Below are positions 8,951-20,326 of a stretch of DNA of 64,000 bases, in pieces. This stretch comes from Lumbricus rubellus. Its lineage: Eukaryota; Annelida; Clitellata; Crassiclitellata; Lumbricidae. The stretch spans positions 3,959,117 through 4,023,116 of the forward strand of contig OX243824.1 in the NCBI GenBank assembly GCA_945859605.1. The letters are read 5' to 3'. The notes beneath the pieces are model-generated. The model was not told the origin of the DNA. It made no database searches and saw only the letters and a program-made list of their open reading frames with translations. Both the position numbers and the translations under genes were made by a program. Numbering within the stretch: the first letter of the stretch is position 1; every line of letters starts with the position of its first letter.

Positions 8951-9932
8951 CCCTCGGGCTACCAGGGGGGGGGGTGGTATCCACCCCCCCCTAGGTTTTT
9001 CCCAAATCAAACTTTTTTCGTTAGGAATAAAATTTTGACGTTTTAGGTGGCTGTAGAGGATTCATTTGCACACATTTTGAGCTAAAATGTGTGATGATAT
9101 ACCATACCATTCAAAAGTTATACCCGATATACCCGAGGCACCAGGGGGGGGTGGATACCACCCCCCCTTAGAATATCGGCTGTATCCTATCCGTCCTTTG
9201 ACATGAAGAGACACCAATTACACCATTCTGTAGAGGGAATGTGGGGCTACATTGTGGTGGTCACGGAGTTGTCTTTGGACAACCGGAAGTGCTCAAAATA
9301 AATTAAAATATATAAAAAGGTGTTTTATTTTCATAAAATTTTCATGTTTTTCCTATTAAAAATTATTCATAATTTATTTTTTAAGAGAAGTAAATTATGC
9401 CATTCTATAGAGGGCATTTAGGGCTATTTTTTGATACCAATTAATTTGACATTTGATGACCGGAAGTGCTCAAAATAAATTTAAATGTGTGAAAATGTTG
9501 GGTTTTTTTTACAACGCACACCGATAAGTCTGCGTAAACGTTTTTCAGCATGTTTTACATGTTTTTTCTCTTTTTATTGTAACTAAAACTAACTTATTAC
9601 TAGTTTTTATAGTTGAATATTGGACTTTATTATATGTAAACTATTTTAATTAAATAAATTATGTTAAAAACACACAAAATCTAATATTTTGCTTATGCGA
9701 AAGTATACATTTTATGGAATCGACGGGTGCCTACGGTAAAAAATTTATAACTTCGGGGTGCTTTCATATATTTTAAACCTAAATATACCATTTTGTGCAG
9801 AAATGAATGCTGAATCCATAGGTGTATTACAAGTTATGATATCTCAAACCAAACCCAAAATCCAGGGGGGGGGGTGGTAACCACCCCCCCCTTGGTAGTC
9901 AGTGTTACAAAAAAAGCTTGGTAGCCTGAGGG
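8951..9932 (+). mobile_element. TTAA-type MITE, family F1, copy 1
   Basis: About 980 bases. Ends are CCCTCGGGCTACCA and, inverted, CTTGGTAGCCTGAGGG. The right flank is TTAA (9933-9936); the left flank is ATAA, one base off. A G-run hairpin (GGGGGTGG-TA-TCCACCCCC type) sits just inside each end and another about 190 bases in. TTAA targets with CCC ends are typical of piggyBac-group elements. No coding frame, so it is non-autonomous. Other full copies: 28619, 34647 and 56798. Confidence 0.85.
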
Positions 9933-10019
9933 TTAAAGATGGCACTAACTAACTACCGACATACATAGGCTACGTTGCTTACGATATTTATTATGACTTC
10001 TAATAATTATTTTGTTAAA

Positions 10020-10275
10020 CTCTCTTTTTGTCACTTAGGTTTTAAATAAACCCACTGGTCGAGATGACGTTTGCACAGAAATTTAACTTTTATAAGATCG
10101 TGAATAGAGATTTAAAGGTGTCAAATTTAACAAGAATTTACAAAACAATGCTGTGAGGATTTTTGCTTTCCTTAGTAACTGTTCTGTGCTCTCATGACAT
10201 GCGCTCCAGGCCACAATATTTTAAACACCGTGATAAAGGTGACACTAAGTATTATACATTATGCATTCCGTACTA
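10020..10275 (+). repeat. diverged duplicate of 12195-12455
   Basis: Colinear blocks 'ctctttttgtcacttagg', 'taacttttata', the AAAGGTGTC core, 'aatgctgtgaggatttt' and 'ttttaaacaccgtgataaag' match 12195-12455 with many substitutions. Confidence 0.75.
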
Positions 10276-10324
10276 ATATTTGTTTGCTTCACTCTCCCTA
10301 TATACAGAATATTGGTCACAGGAC

Positions 10325-10657
10325 TATTAGCCATAATAATCTTCGTTTAATGACTCAATCTGACAGACCGCAGAATGATTACAGGTACAGGTTATACTAA
10401 ATGCGACCCGCTATCATAGCACGACACGCAGGTTGGCTTTACAGCAGTGGGTTCAGTAGCTTAACACAAATGGCCTAAGTGCTGGATCCCTCCTGGTTCG
10501 GCCAAGCCAGAAGTGGGAGGGGCTATCTTATTTTCAGCAGAACCCGAGTCAAGCAGCACAACAGCAAAGCGCCAATGGCAGCTAACAGAAACTTTAAGAA
10601 ATTAATGCCCTGTGTGAGGCTCGAACCCGGGTCGCGTGGATGACACTCAGTTTATCG
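10325..10657 (-). mobile_element. tRNA-derived SINE (family 2), 3' part
   Basis: On the minus strand: B-box GGGTTCGAGCC near 10618-10628, then a body with 'ttgactcgggttc', 'cacttctggcttggccgaac' and 'cctgcgtgtcgtgctat'. The body reappears at 58325-58560 on the plus strand. The 5' part with the A box lies at 11759-11810 beyond the foldback insertion. Confidence 0.7.
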
Positions 10658-11758
10658 GTATCCGGACGTTTCATCCTCGGACGATTCATCCCCGGACGGT
10701 TCATCCCGGACGATTCATCCAGTGGACGTTTCATCTCCGGACGGTTCATCCCCGGACGGTTCATCCAGTGGACGGTTCATCCAGTGGACGGTTCATCCCA
10801 GGACGGTTCATCCAGTGGACGGTTCATCCCAGGCCGTTTCATCCCCGGACGTTTAATCCCAATGGACGTTTCATCCCAGGACGTTTCATCCCATGACGCT
10901 TCACCCCAATGGATGGAAATTTAAGCAATTTAATCCTATAAAATTTCCACTGTAATAGATATAAAAAGTCAAAAATACTTTCAATAAAAATAGCTTTCAT
11001 ATAAAGGCACATAAGCCTATAATATTATAACAGAATGAATCGTCAGGCAATTAAATATCATAAAAGAACACACAAGCTTAAGGTACTAAAGACACATAAT
11101 CCTATAAAATATCAATCTAATAGATCTAAAAATTCAAAAAGTAAAAAGTCACTTGGAATAAAATAGATATCAGATAAGAACACATAAGCCTATATAACAT
11201 GCAATTAAATCACTATCATAGAAGAACACACAAGCCTGTAGAACCTGCGAATAAATAAATATAAACAGTTTCATATAATTATTTTGAAAAAAATAGAGAT
11301 CATAATATTGTAAGAAAACATAAGCCTATAAAACATGCAATAAAATCTAGATAAAAATATAAAAAAATCGTCAGTAATTAATTATCATAAAAGACATGGG
11401 CGGAGTTTGGTTTCCGTTCTTGGAGATGTGGGGGGGTTAGTGCTTTCTAAGGGGGATAAACCCAGGATAAAACACCATTTTTATGGTACAAATGTTTTCG
11501 GGACCTACTTCATGTTCGACTAATGATTCATATTATTCTCTTTATTTATTTCCGGGGATGAACCGTCCGGGGATGAACCGTCCGGGGATGAACCGTCCAC
11601 TGGATGAACCGTCCTGGGATGAACTGTCCACTGGATGAACCGTCCACTGGATGAACCGTCCGGGGATGAACCGTCCGGGGATGAAACGTCCACTGGATGA
11701 ATCGTCCGGGATGAACCGTCCGGGGATGAATCGTCCTGGGATGAAACGTCCTAGAATC
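10658..11758. mobile_element. foldback-type transposon with tandem-repeat terminal arms
   Basis: About 1.1 kb bounded by an exact 10-bp duplication CAGTTTATCG (10648-10657 and 11759-11768). The left arm (10658-10915) is a tandem array of 17-20-base units such as GGACGGTTCATCCCC. The right arm (11550-11758) is the same unit inverted. Outer ends share GGACGTTTCATCC. Long inverted repeats built of subrepeats and a 9-10-bp target duplication are typical of foldback elements and Mutator-like relatives. The AT-rich core holds a second loose repeat (CACATAAGCCTATAA). No transposase frame. Confidence 0.8.
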
Positions 11759-11815
11759 CAGTTTATCGACCAGCGCTCTCTCAACTGAGCTACGTAGGAC
11801 TATAATTGGTCATAG
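11759..11815 (-). mobile_element. tRNA-derived SINE (family 2), 5' part
   Basis: On the minus strand this reads CCTACGTAGCTCAGTTGAG, with a perfect Pol III A box TAGCTCAGTTG, then GAGCGCTGGTCGATAAACTG, where the foldback element is inserted. Joined to 10618-10657 it makes one tRNA-like head with A and B boxes. Confidence 0.7.
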
Positions 11816-11817
11816 GT

Positions 11818-11898
11818 CATAGGTTGGACTGGGAGCGCTCCTGAGTAGTAACCTTGAAGGAGCGCTATATCAAATTCTCAGTAAATAAATAAATAGGT
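11818..11898 (+). repeat. LINE/SINE 3' tail
   Basis: 'ctgggagcgctcctgagtag' and 'ggagcgctatatcaaattct' followed by (AAAT)n. Confidence 0.65.
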
Positions 11899-12194
11899 CG
11901 ATTGGTCCTACAACTATCGGTCGGTTACGTGGTCGATAGAGCATAATAATTTACAAGAACAAATTAGTCAATTGCAGCTATAATTTATAATCGAATATAT
12001 TATACTTTATTGAAGAGGTTAAAACACCAACAAACATTTACTATATAATTTACATAACATATAATGTAAAGTAAAATGCGTTAAATTCCATTAGATTTCT
12101 TGATTTACAGTAATAAATATTTATTATATAGGTCTAAACAAATTGCTGAAAATCCCTAATTGATACATGCAATTAATAAAGTTTTGGTTCAAAA

Positions 12195-12455
12195 CGGGTT
12201 TTTAACTCTCTTTTTGTCACTTAGGCTTTAACTCGGGCATTTTACTTCAGACGTTTGAAAGGGAAATTCAACTTTTATAGTTGCGGGAATAAAAAATTTA
12301 AAGGTGTCGAATTTAACAATAATTAACAGATGCTGTGAGAATTTTGCGTTCCGTATTTCCGTGTCCTCATGGCCTGCGCCCGAAACCGCACTATTTTAAA
12401 CACCGTGATAAAGATAACACTGAATATTATACAATATGCATTCTATGCAATAGGT
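12195..12455 (+). repeat. diverged duplicate of 10020-10275
   Basis: Second copy of the block described at 10020-10275, including an AAAGGTGTC core at 12300. Confidence 0.75.
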
Positions 12456-12479
12456 TGCTGCTTTCGTCACTTAATGACT

Positions 12480-12585
12480 CATCCATTGGTCGCACTCTGC
12501 CAGTGCCAGTCCCAAGCCTGGACAAAGGAATAGGGCGTCGCTAATGTTCCGTGTTACAACACAGTGACGTTACCCCTGAAGCAGC
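12480..12585 (+). repeat. module Y dispersed repeat
   Basis: 'ctctgccagtgccagtccca', 'agcctggacaaagg', 'gcgtcgctaatg' and 'acagtgacgtta' match 36440-36525 in order. Confidence 0.7.
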
Positions 12586-12840
12586 AAGTACAGGAAGTGT
12601 TAGTGGCCTCATTTTCTTAGCCTCTGCATACGATAACGGGTGGCCAGTCCTCTCCCTCACCGTCTCATATTCCCCACCGACAGTGTTCTCATTATCACAT
12701 CTAGAAGCTAGGAGATGCTGGTTCCACTTAGTGGAGCAGAATCCCAAACGGAATGCTCTGCACTGGCAGGAACTCGAACCCCGACCCCTCCACTGATAGT
12801 CCATCACTTTAATCGCTACGCTATCGAACACCACACACAT
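12586..12840 (-). mobile_element. possible tRNA-derived SINE (family 3)
   Basis: On the minus strand TAGCGTAGCGATTAAAG (A-box-like) is followed by GGGTTCGAGTTCC (B-box-like) and a body of about 200 bases. The leader 'cgctacgctatcgaa' plus CACACACATACACAGTGAC is repeated at 13650-13690, each time running into a (CA)n tract. The tRNA head is less clear than in families 1 and 2. Confidence 0.5.
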
Positions 12841-12955
12841 ACACAGTGACAAAAACACACACACACGCACACACATAAACACACACAACACACACACGCA
12901 CGCACACACACAAACACACGCACACGCACGCACACACACGCAAATACACGTACAT
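12838..12955 (+). repeat. (CA)n/(CACG) microsatellite
   Basis: Interrupted CA repeat starting after CACACATACACAGTGAC. Confidence 0.95.
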
Positions 12956-13034
12956 GTACCCCCCATTGAAAACTAGAACAGTCTTTTCAAAGAGACCATA
13001 ATAATTATTATAGAGTTGAGGCTGTTAGTATTAC

Positions 13035-13106
13035 CTGATCCACTTGTTCCAGTTTTTCCATCCACCGCCATCGTGTTAATAACCAACGTTGCTGTACAGA
13101 CCCTGG

Positions 13107-13163
<57 letters not shown>

Positions 13164-13274
13164 ATGTTGGCTCAGTGCATCCACAGAGAGTCTCGCTAAC
13201 ACTGCGAACACGATCATCCAGCCTATAGCTTTATCTCCACTTCCACCAAACCAATGCAGCCGAACTTTTTGCAT
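13035..13274 (-). CDS. possible first exon with signal peptide and CAG repeat (uncertain frame)
   Basis: From ATG at 13274 the minus strand reads MQKVRLHWFGGSGDK, then the hydrophobic stretch WMIVFAVLARLSVDA, then LSQHQ and a polyglutamine run from (CAG)n at 13110-13163. This is a good secretion signal shape. That frame meets TAG just after the CAG run. In another frame the repeat is poly-Ala and continues as VARVCTATLVINTMAVDG up to a donor GGATCAG|GTAATA at 13035. So either the exon is broken, the donor is elsewhere, or the signal peptide is chance. It has the right strand and position to start the gene at 4.0-8.4 kb, but no splicing evidence links them. Confidence 0.3.
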
Positions 13275-13643
13275 GGACTTCTGAACGATAACAAATGGAC
13301 GAAAACCTATTACGTAACACTCAAGGCAAGCGAGTAGGTAAGCATGTAGTTATTGAACGCCTGCGAAAGCTATGTGGGCACAGTAAATAACTGTAATACA
13401 TGTACACTAGCGTTCAAACATGATTGTAATATTATTATTCGTGATAATAATTATGGAATTACAAAGCAGTACTGTAACAGCTCTGTGTTCCGTGCTAAGG
13501 AACGTATGCACTATCATTGATTCCACAAGGCAGGCTGTATTATACAGGAGATACGTGCTTCCCATCCAGAACATAATATCATTGAGTTCAAGATTTTACT
13601 GCTCAAAGTGCTCATGCATAGTTGTCAATTGCAGGCCAAACCC

Positions 13644-13696
13644 ATAATATTTAATCGCTACGCTATCGAATACCACACACATACACAGTGACAAAA

Positions 13697-13739
<43 letters not shown>

Positions 13740-13810
13740 CACAAACACACACAACACACACACGCACGCACGCACACACACACAAACACACACACACACA
13801 CATACACATG
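13644..13810 (+). repeat. (CA)n microsatellite with duplicated leader
   Basis: Leader 'aatcgctacgctatcgaa' plus CACACACATACACAGTGAC is nearly identical to 12810-12850, then CA repeat to about 13805. Confidence 0.9.
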
Positions 13811-13851
13811 TATGATATATTATATCATACAGAGCTGGTGTGCAAGTGCTG

Positions 13852-14420
13852 TTATAATACATTCCACACAGTATATTCCTTCGCTTTGCCACGCATGGTG
13901 ACCTGGTTGTCCATATGGCTCGAACCTCGACAGTGCTGCATGAAAGCCTCGCTATGGTCGGTCCATCTTTCTGGAATAAGTTCACTAACTGCTTCCGTAT
14001 AAGTTATAACGAGCAGATATTTTATTGGTCTTTCTTTGACCCTTTTTTTGCAAGCGGTTGAACACCATTTTATTTGATTTTGGTTTGTTATGTTAGGCCG
14101 TGAGCACCTATGAAGAGTGTAATGTATCTCTAAAGGCAACATAATTTTTATGAATTATTCATGATTACATTTACGCCAGCCATTAAGCGGCGATGGGTAC
14201 GAGTAAATTATTTACATTGGTCATAATGCTAAGTTAAATAATAATTCCGCCCATCAGTGTTTGTCCATTAAATGTTGATACTATTTCCTCATTTAAACAC
14301 CAGACATTAAAAAACGCTACACGGTCACATGACTTTGATAAAAAAAACCGGACGCACGTTTCGCGTTCAAGTGATGATAGAGAGAAGGCCATGAAAAGAC
14401 GTGAGCGTGCAGGAATCATG
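13852..14420 (-). other. unassigned region with a weak open frame
   Basis: A minus frame over about 13855-14000 (SELIPERWTDHSEAFMQH, then MDNQVTMRGKAKEYTVW) looks somewhat protein-like but has no convincing splice sites or family. The rest is AT-rich and featureless. Confidence 0.2.
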
Positions 14421-14524
14421 CTTTCGCCTCTCCAAGCACTCACTGTCGGATCCACGAGTTGGCTGTGGGGTGCATATGTATGCGCCTATATGTCATAAGC
14501 ACTTTAACAGTCATGTATTGTATA

Positions 14525-14760
14525 TGCACAGACAGATAGATAGGCAGACAGACAAACAGACAGGTAGGCAAGCAGGCAGACAGACATGTGTACGTACAAA
14601 CAGACAGACTGACAGTCAGACAGACAGGTAGGCAGGCTCTCGGACCGACAAACAGGCAGACAGACAGGAAGACGGCCAGACAAGCATACAAACAAAGTGC
14701 ACGCACACAAGCGCACAAACAGCAAAACGAGCACACGTCCACACACGAAAGTACACACCT
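14525..14760 (+). repeat. (CAGA)n/(CACA)n microsatellite
   Basis: Interrupted CAGA repeat to about 14700, followed by CACA-rich sequence. Confidence 0.9.
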
Positions 14761-15079
14761 ACACAAAATTGCACGCACACAAAACACGCACGAACTTACA
14801 CCACATGCAGTTATTGTACAATGCACATGTATACTTGCACACACAACAGATTGGAACCGAGCGAAGTTATAGAGCAGCTCTTGGCAAACAACCAACAGTC
14901 ATCGACTGAACTCGGCGCCTCAGTGAAAGCAATTACTATGAATATTATTTTTATTATGATTTGACCCGCACCTACTTGCTTACACCAGACGCCTCTGGCA
15001 TTGCATAGCAGAGCGCAGGTCGATTTGTGAAATTATTAGTCATTGTTTGCATGTACAGGCCTACATAGGACTATCTGTG

Positions 15080-15080
<1 letters not shown>

Positions 15081-15143
<63 letters not shown>
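15081..15143 (+). repeat. (TA)n microsatellite
   Basis: About 31 uninterrupted TA units. Confidence 0.97.
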
Positions 15144-15147
<4 letters not shown>

Positions 15148-15850
15148 GTGTGTAAAATAATGGTAATTATTAATTATATTGGTGTCGAATTTGTTTTACT
15201 ATGGTACAGGATGATAGTGATAACAACAATATATAATTATTATAATGGTCGGGGTTTTTCAATTCAAACAGCAAACCACAGCATAATAAGATTCTAAAAA
15301 AATTGTAGGGGCAAACGATCGCAATTAACCCAAGAATGTAGATTATCTTTAAATAATAATAAATAATAATTATAAGGTAGATTCTTGTTTATAATTGCAT
15401 GACATACGGTCAAGCGACGACCCATACAGCTCATAAGCCGAGATGAAGCAACTGAAATCGATAACACTTCGTGCCCATGGGCCATGGCCCACTTTAAAAG
15501 TCAATCGGGCATAAAATTTTAGTTGCAGCTTATTATTGTGCTGGTCGAAGCGCCTTATCAACGATAACGATAGAGGCGCCACACGGCGAATAAAGGGGAA
15601 CCAGTTGCGTCACCTAATGAATTGTACAGTAACTGCTCTGTGGAGAACACTCGCCAGATGGAGGCACGTCATTGATGCGTTTTATAATAAAAATTCAGAG
15701 ACCATGATTGTCCGTAATTCAACAGGCTTTGGCTCACTAACCCCATAAAGGCTGTCTTTGCAGTAAGTGCCAGTAACTGACCGAAGATACAATCGTAATC
15801 GCTTGCTCCGAATTGTATAGCGCTGCAATAGGTACAGAGTGAAGTTCGGT
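15144..15850. other. no clear gene
   Basis: AT-rich sequence. 'ctgtaacagctctgtg' (13473) and 'cagtaactgctctgtgg' (15627) are related words, suggesting an old dispersed duplication. No exon supported. Confidence 0.35.
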
Positions 15851-15995
15851 TGAGGGAGGGATGGAGGGAGGGAGGGATGGAGGGAGGGAGGGAGGAGGGA
15901 GGGAGGGAAGGAAGGACGGACGGACGGACGAAAGGATGAATTGGTGGAGATTAGGTGGAGGAAGGGATAGACAGAGAGAGAGAGAGAGAGTAGAA
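15851..15995 (+). repeat. (GGGA)n purine tract
   Basis: GGGAGGGATGGA-type repeat, then GGACGGAC and (GA)n. Confidence 0.9.
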
Positions 15996-16199
15996 GAGAC
16001 GGTAGAGTAATGGGTAACACGTCGAGAGCAAGAAATAACGAGTTCGGGCCCCCATTAGGTGGACATGCTTTGTATGCTGCTATTAGCGCCAATTATTTCA
16101 GTCTGAGTGTGGCATGTTCTATTGTACGACCGTTGACTAATAACTGTTAAAGTGTCACCGGTCAAATTACCACCGTTCAACTGTCCCTAGCCTGCACCT

Positions 16200-16614
16200 G
16201 ATTATTCAATATTAATTTTCTAAGTCTCCTATTACCTAAAAGCAGTTTGAAATTCTTCAATATGTATGGTCTTTTAAAACTCTTTTAATGGTGTTTAACG
16301 AGACGTCTTTTATTTATGCTTAAAACGCAATTCCGCTGCAGTGAGTTTTATTAGAATATTTATGCCTAGCAGCCGCATTATGACATACATAAAGAGGAGA
16401 GATCAAACGTAGCTGACACATCTGGTAATAGCAACATAACACTATGTTTACTCACCTCCCGTTCATCTGTCCGTTCAACAGTCTCGGCGTTCAGAAGACT
16501 GGTCTCATTAAACACCCCTAAATTACTTTCAACTAATTATACATATTTGAATAAAGGGCTATTGTGACTGTTCATTGATTTTTTTTATTTTCAGTAGAAA
16601 AATAATTGCTTATT
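16200..16614. other. no recognisable feature
   Basis: AT-rich; only the AATGGTGT core near 16287 stands out. Confidence 0.35.
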
Positions 16615-16705
16615 AAGTGCTGTAATATGCCAAGCAAATTATTTCTGTCCAGTGTAACGGCCTCTGTTGTCATAGACCCTGGTCAAATCGGATTTATCTA
16701 CCTAT
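16615..16705 (+). repeat. module X dispersed repeat
   Basis: 'gtgctgtaatatgcc', 'tctgtccagtgtaacggcc', 'tctgttgtcatagaccctgg', TCAAATCGG. Copies at 23498, 36345 and 41757, and a diverged one at 39843. Confidence 0.8.
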
Positions 16706-17069
16706 GTGAAAGTTCCTGTAAAACACGAAATAATGGCTGAGAAAGCGAAATAAACTGTTAGAAAGTTAGGCCTAACGAAGATTGAACTTAAAACTCTAAA
16801 GCGGTCAATTATAAAAATTGTCTCTGATCCACAACAACCACCTGACTCACAATGCGTCTGTAAAGCATATCAGATACAACAAAGAACGAAAAAGAGAAAT
16901 AAACTGGTAAAGCTACGAAAAATAGACTGAAAATAGCTGATGAAAATTCAAAGAAAAACAAAACTGACAAAACTTCAAAGACGTCAACAGTCTTTGTTGC
17001 TATAAGATATCGTTAACCTACATGTATGAGAAAATAATAAGCAGTAATTACTATGCCAGAACTCCGTTA

Positions 17070-17150
17070 CTGCTCGCACTTCTAGGGTGCCAATCCCAAT
17101 ACCCGATTAATGAAGAGGGCGTCACTAATAATCTTTTTATGGCACAGTTT
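17070..17150 (+). repeat. module Y dispersed repeat, diverged
   Basis: 'gtgccaatcccaatacccga', 'gaagagggcgtcactaat' and 'cacagtttcgttgaatg' follow the order of module Y at 36440-36525. Confidence 0.5.
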
Positions 17151-17994
17151 CGTTGAATGTCAAAAACATATAATTATTATGCCAAATACATGTACACAGC
17201 AACAGCCACTGTTATCATAATTATGCTGTCGCTAAACTTTAGATCCATTGCCGTTCGCTAGTTCCCACCCCCACCCCCACCCACCCCCCCCCCCACCCCG
17301 CTCTTTTGTCGTCCGTTATCTGTCACACAATCGCTGCTATAATTACTTTCATAATAATTATTTTGCAGTATTTATTTTTGGTCCGCTGTGGTGTAGTGGT
17401 GAGTTTGGTGCCTTATTGTCTTACCTTCACATAACGCCGAATCTAACAAAGGCAAACAACGAAGGTATACAAAGTCTCCATTTACTCGTATAATGTTAAT
17501 TTTCATTATTGTCATCATTGTTTATCATGCTCACCGCATTGCCTAATCATTATAATTGTACAAGATGAACAAGGAGAAAAGTTATAGTTTAGGCGTAATT
17601 CATATATATGATCAGCTGGAACATTGTTTAAAAAGGTGTTTAACAAGACTAATATTATGCCTAAAAAGCAAAAAAAAATAATAATAATTCTTATTATTAT
17701 AACATTATCATTATTATTATTATCATTATTAATAGTGCTCAATTAAAAGGATGAGAAGGAGAGGTGACTCTTAGTGGACGATTTTGGTGTGCAGAATCGT
17801 CAATAATAAAATTATGTATGTTGTGTATAATTATATACATGCGTGCATGACTATATAAAACTATGCACGCATGTCGCGGCATGTCACATGTGTTTAAGTA
17901 TTATACATGTGAGTTTACATAATGCGTGTGTACCAAGTTCTGCATGCGTTTGTGTCCGGTACGTTCGAGTATAATAACGGTCCACTACGGGGCA

Positions 17995-18295
17995 ACACGA
18001 GGCCTCACAAAATGGCCCGCCAGGCCCCAACAATGGCACTCATCTCTCAAAGAATCAAAAAAAATATATGAAAAAATTGACAATTTGGACAGAATAAAAC
18101 ATATACTCATTTTCGATTACAAATTATTTTATTTTGAAGTCTATAAACATCAAACATTCTACTTTGAATTAATTATAACAATTTTTATAAGCTTTTAGTT
18201 AATTAAATTTTAGCATTGTGGCCCCCTAAATGCCCTAATTGTCCTTTAACTAAGAAAAAGTGGCCCTACAGTCAAAAAAAGGTTGGGAACCACTG
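17995..18295 (-). mobile_element. hAT-type MITE, minus orientation
   Basis: Inverse copy of 6050-6420. The right end is GGTTGGGAACCACTG; the left end is truncated or degraded around 'cgaggcctcacaaaatggcc'. Confidence 0.75.
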
Positions 18296-18556
18296 GGGTA
18301 AGCCAACGGATTCCTCTGTGCAGTCTAAGTACTTACGTGACTGAACACCGTTATTACAATCATACGACATGAATGAATAGAATGTTGTTTATATAATATA
18401 ATACGGTAAAGCGCGCAAGGGATTCCGTGAAAGTCTATAAATGTGGATCTACATGTATTCATACAGTCATGCATTGCGTGCATATTTTATAAGCTCACGA
18501 GAACATGCAAAAACACCAGTGTTAAAAATTCGAGCGAGGATGTTCAAGAAATGCAC

Positions 18557-18876
18557 ACATACATACGTATACCTACATACGTACATACGTACATACATAC
18601 GTATACCTACATACATACATACATTCATACATACATACATACATACATACATACATACATACATACATACATACATACATACATACGTACGTACGTACGT
18701 ACGTACGTACGTACGTACGTACGTACGTACATACATACATACATACATACATACATACATACATACATGCATGCATGCATACATACATACATACATACAT
18801 ACATACATACATACATACATACATACATACATACATACATACATACATACATACATACATACATACATACATACAT

Positions 18877-18929
<53 letters not shown>

Positions 18930-18992
18930 TACATACATACATACATACATACATACATACATACATACATACATACATACATACATACATAC
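18557..18992 (+). repeat. (ACAT)n microsatellite
   Basis: About 435 bases of ACAT repeat with an ACGT block (18683-18729) and a CACA block (18893-18924). The Thr/His/Tyr/Ile and Met/Tyr/Val/Cys frames on both strands are artefacts. Confidence 0.98.
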
Positions 18993-19109
18993 ATGCATAA
19001 CGTCTGATTTTCACTCCGACAATAATAATATAAATTATGTCTGCCAATACAAAAAACAGTTTCCAGAAAATGTACAAAAAACGTATATGTCACAGCGCAA
19101 GGAATAATT

Positions 19110-19480
19110 CTGCCGCTAGAAGCCGTCACGACCACAACGACTGTATTTCATCAACCAGCGCCCTTTATTCCCTGCTCTGTATCTCCCTGTTGCAGAGCCA
19201 CTGGCGGAACCCGCATCCTGCAGCCTCTGCAACCCGACCATCTCTCGATAGCATCTGGAATTAGTGGTCTCTTTCGGTCTGACGGGCATTTTGATGCGGA
19301 GCTTACGGGCGCCAGTGACAATTGTCACTGGGCGCCCGCAGAGAAAGCTCCGATTGTACGACCGAGTATTGTTGCTGCACAAAGCGGTGGATGGAGTGAC
19401 CGCTGATTCGATTTTTCCGTATTTGGTTGATTTCGCGAAGTGCATTAATATGGCCGAAAACGCGAAACGTAACAATGGCT
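19110..19480 (-). other. unassigned GC-richer block with open frames on both strands
   Basis: A 119-residue minus frame and a 72-residue plus frame overlap around a long imperfect palindrome (19300-19352). No splice-bounded exon or known family seen. The frames may be by-products of the inverted repeat. Confidence 0.25.
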
Positions 19481-19758
19481 GAAGCGATTTTCATTAATTA
19501 CGTTGTTATCTTCCGCAGCAGTATGGTCAGATGAAAAAGTGGGGATTATATTTTTTTTTTTTGGGGGGGGGTGAGTAAAAATTTTCAATAATCGAAAAAT
19601 ATACAGAAATTACCTTAAAATATTTTGTGGTAAATAATACATTTCAGAGGATGAACCATTGAAAAACTGTTTAAATGCGTCCAAGGTTTTCTTATACGAC
19701 AGACATTGTTGCAGCAGTACTGAGTACTCCTACTTTGGCATGAACATTGTGTTCAAAG

Positions 19759-19977
19759 TGTATGTATGTATGTATGTATGTATGTATGTATGTATGTATG
19801 TATGTATGTATGTATGTATGTATGTATGTATGTATGTATGTATGTATGTATGTATGTATGTATGTATGTATGTATGTATGTATGTATGTATGTATGTATG
19901 TATGTATGTATGTATGTATGTATGTATGTATGTATGTATGTATGTATGTATGTATGTATGTATGTATGTATGTATGT
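19759..19977 (+). repeat. (GTAT)n microsatellite
   Basis: About 54 nearly perfect GTAT units. Confidence 0.98.
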
Positions 19978-19981
19978 GCAC

Positions 19982-20183
19982 TTGTTATACCACCCCTTCA
20001 AGCTTTCTTTCTACTCAGAGGCGTTCTCGAATGCAGAGCGGACACTGCATCGGAGTTTCACGCCGAAGCGCTGAGCAATTGTGAGTGAAGGACTTGCCCA
20101 AGGTCTCTACGCGGCGAGGTGGATTCGAACCTCGAGCCTTCCAGCTCCAAAGCAACGACGTCACCACTGCACCACCGCGTCCC
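19982..20183 (-). mobile_element. tRNA-derived SINE (family 1), minus strand
   Basis: On the minus strand: head GGACGCGGTGGTGCAGTGG, B-box GGTTCGAATCC, body 'gggcaagtccttcactc' and 'gctcagcgcttcggcg', tail CGCCTCTGAGTAG...CTTGAAGGGG. The tail ends directly on the GTAT microsatellite. Confidence 0.85.
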
Positions 20184-20326
20184 ACCTTGTGTTCTAAGTG
20201 CTTCTATCCTCAGTGACCCGGGGCATGTCGTCCATGATCTTTTTCCGCCAGAACATGTTACTGAATAAAAGCTTACTCCTTATGGCTTCGCTCACACAAT
20301 CTACAGATTCAAGAGAAACCACGCGT

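Larger units (their letters stand above)
10114..17639 (+). repeat. AAAGGTGT-core sites (second cluster)
   Basis: Sites at 10114 (AAAGGTGTCAAATTTAAC), 12300 (AAAGGTGTCGAATTTAAC), about 16287 (AATGGTGTTTAACGAGAC) and 17632 (AAAGGTGTTTAACAAGAC). A weaker match is near 15178. The first two lie in a recognisable duplication; the last two share the suffix TTTAAC(G/A)AGAC. Confidence 0.65.

Noticed and set aside
10640..11784. CRISPR-like regular repeats
   Set aside because: Units have no unique spacers, occur as mirror-image arms and are bounded by a target duplication; the DNA is eukaryotic.
13016..13228. Plus-strand frame with poly-alanine
   Set aside because: It begins at TTG, not ATG, and is the complement of the CAG tract; the minus strand has the more natural start.
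18441..19135. Open frames of 140-220 codons rich in Thr/His/Tyr or Met/Tyr/Val/Cys
   Set aside because: Translations of ACAT/GTAT repeats, which rarely create stops. The same applies at 19659-20088, 22112-22865 and 42931-43585.
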